Source of the DNA: Archaeoglobaceae archaeon | GTDB lineage: Archaea > Halobacteriota > Archaeoglobi > Archaeoglobales > Archaeoglobaceae | Reading direction: 5' to 3' | Assembly: GCA_027038095.1 (NCBI GenBank) | Contig: JALVYA010000222.1 | Coordinates: 1-6,266 of the forward strand | Length of the DNA: 6,266 nucleotides | Shown: one piece after another, positions 5,748-6,266 of the stretch | Numbering within the stretch: the stretch's first letter is position 1 | How the letters are laid out: every line of letters starts with the position of its first letter | Notes under the pieces: generated by a model | What the model saw: only the letters and a program-made list of their open reading frames with translations | Told to the model about the DNA's origin: nothing | The model's database searches: none | Program-made: the position numbers and the translations under genes

Positions 5748-6266
5748 TCAGTCACAGACTATAATATCGTCATCCGTATCGAGTTTTACCGTTTTGCTGC
5801 TCCTCAGCTGCTGCTTTACTCTGTTTCTCTGCGGTTTCTGCAGTCTCTCCGGCACTTTCTCTGATTTCATGTACAGTATTTCTTTCGTCAGGTTTTCCAC
5901 CGTTTTTGCGAGCTCAAGCAGTTTTGCCTCGATGGCTGCAATCCTGTCCACGAGTATTTTTTCGTTTTCAGATTCTCTTTTCAAACTCAGTATTTCGTTT
6001 TTTAACTGAACTGCAAGCTCTCGAACAGCGTCATCCTTCAGAACGGACATCTCTCTCCTAAGATCACCGATCAGCTCCGAGTACAGTTCAGCCTTCAACT
6101 CAGCTTTCAGCTCGGCCTTTACCTTCTCTCTCATTTCAGATATTTCGATTTCGTTCATCCTTTTCAGCTCCTCGATTTCTTTCTCCTTTTCGGCAAGCTT
6201 TTCCTCTAACATCTCGATAACACTACCTCTGTCTGCAGTCTCAAATCCAGAATCGTCAGCTCTCAC
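5748..6266 (-). CDS. Uncharacterised coiled-coil protein upstream of smc (5' end at window edge)
   Basis: I do not recognise the family. The frame reads 172 codons to TGA at 5750-5748. The first codon in the window is GTG, but it sits exactly at the edge and the protein may extend further. Residues 1-14 are acidic. Residues 15-135 are continuous Glu/Lys/Leu-rich helix with heptad-like spacing (VIEMLEEKLAEKEKEIEELK, then IEAKLLELAKTVENLTKEIL), interrupted only by a KAEL tandem repeat at 50-61 and a Gly67 break. Residues 136-161 are strongly basic and proline-containing (KVPERLQKPQRNRVKQQLR). The last ten are acidic around a hydrophobic core (DTDDDIIVCD). It has no signal peptide or membrane segment, so it is probably cytosolic. 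It ends 14 bp before smc, which suggests co-transcription and possibly a role with SMC or DNA. That role is inference only; the codon use and composition could also fit an unrelated coiled-coil protein. Confidence 0.85.
   Translation of the reverse strand: MRADDSGFETADRGSVIEMLEEKLAEKEKEIEELKRMNEIEISEMREKVKAELKAELKAELYSELIGDLRREMSVLKDDAVRELAVQLKNEILSLKRESENEKILVDRIAAIEAKLLELAKTVENLTKEILYMKSEKVPERLQKPQRNRVKQQLRSSKTVKLDTDDDIIVCD
5760..5767 (-). promoter_or_regulatory. Weak candidate TATA element before smc
   Basis: ATATTATA on the minus strand is centred about 30 nt before the smc ATG at 5733, inside the last codons of the upstream coiled-coil gene (DIIV). A start site about 25 nt downstream would leave a leader of only a few nucleotides. 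This would explain the absence of a Shine-Dalgarno before smc. The match to the archaeal TATA consensus is imperfect and the preceding bases are not a good BRE. Confidence 0.25.
6084..6119 (-). repeat. Three-copy 12-bp repeat encoding KAEL-KAEL-KAEL
   Basis: Three in-frame 12-bp units encode residues 50-61 of the coiled-coil protein as KAEL repeated three times, followed by the degenerate YSEL. The copies differ at synonymous positions (CTG/TTG, GAG/GAA, GCC/GCT), so the expansion is not recent. A four-residue period does not match a seven-residue coiled-coil heptad, so this segment probably forms a single charged helix between coiled-coil parts. Confidence 0.8.

Overview
The window carries a single co-directional gene block, entirely on the minus strand, centred on a chromosome-segregation SMC complex (the condensin-like SMC-ScpA-ScpB machine). 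Every protein-coding call reads right to left. The long open frames on the plus strand are Ser/Leu/Phe-rich shadows of Glu/Lys-rich coiled-coil coding sequence. I infer a thermophilic euryarchaeon, most likely of the Archaeoglobales (Archaeoglobus/Ferroglobus/Geoglobus type). The reasons are the archaeal style of the SMC and ScpA proteins, the very high Glu/Lys/Arg and low Gln content, frequent AGA/AGG and ATA codons, tight gene packing and TATA-like elements at archaeal spacing. This placement comes from recognition by eye, not from a search.

Layout in transcription order (right to left): (1) 6266-5748, an uncharacterised coiled-coil protein with a basic linker and an acidic/hydrophobic C-terminal tip, open at the right edge; (2) a 14-bp gap, then 5733-2170, full-length smc (1187 aa) with Walker A, Q-loop, hinge, signature motif and Walker B all intact; (3) a 42-bp gap, then 2127-1297, scpA (kleisin, 276 aa), with an unusually acidic and aromatic central linker; (4) a 26-bp overlap, then 1322-711, scpB (203 aa, tandem winged helix); (5) a 9-bp gap, then 701-1, an unrecognised alpha/beta protein (233 codons visible) that runs off the left edge. 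No gap exceeds 42 bp, so no sizeable stretch lacks a gene. I see no tRNA, rRNA, CRISPR, IS element or terminator.

The three core genes should make one machine. Two SMC molecules dimerise through their hinges. Their ATPase heads are bridged by the ScpA kleisin, which also binds a ScpB dimer, and the ring organises and separates chromosomes in the nucleoid. The two flanking genes are packed as tightly as the core genes and are the parts worth following up as possible accessory factors. smc and the left-hand gene have no recognisable Shine-Dalgarno, but each has a TATA-like element about 27-31 nt before its ATG. That is where an archaeal promoter for a leaderless or near-leaderless transcript would sit. 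scpA and scpB have Shine-Dalgarno-like sequences and look translationally dependent on the upstream message.

Overall the core is a known system. The new material is limited to the two flanking genes, the ScpA linker, the slippage-type repeats at the scpA/scpB junction and the possible internal promoters.
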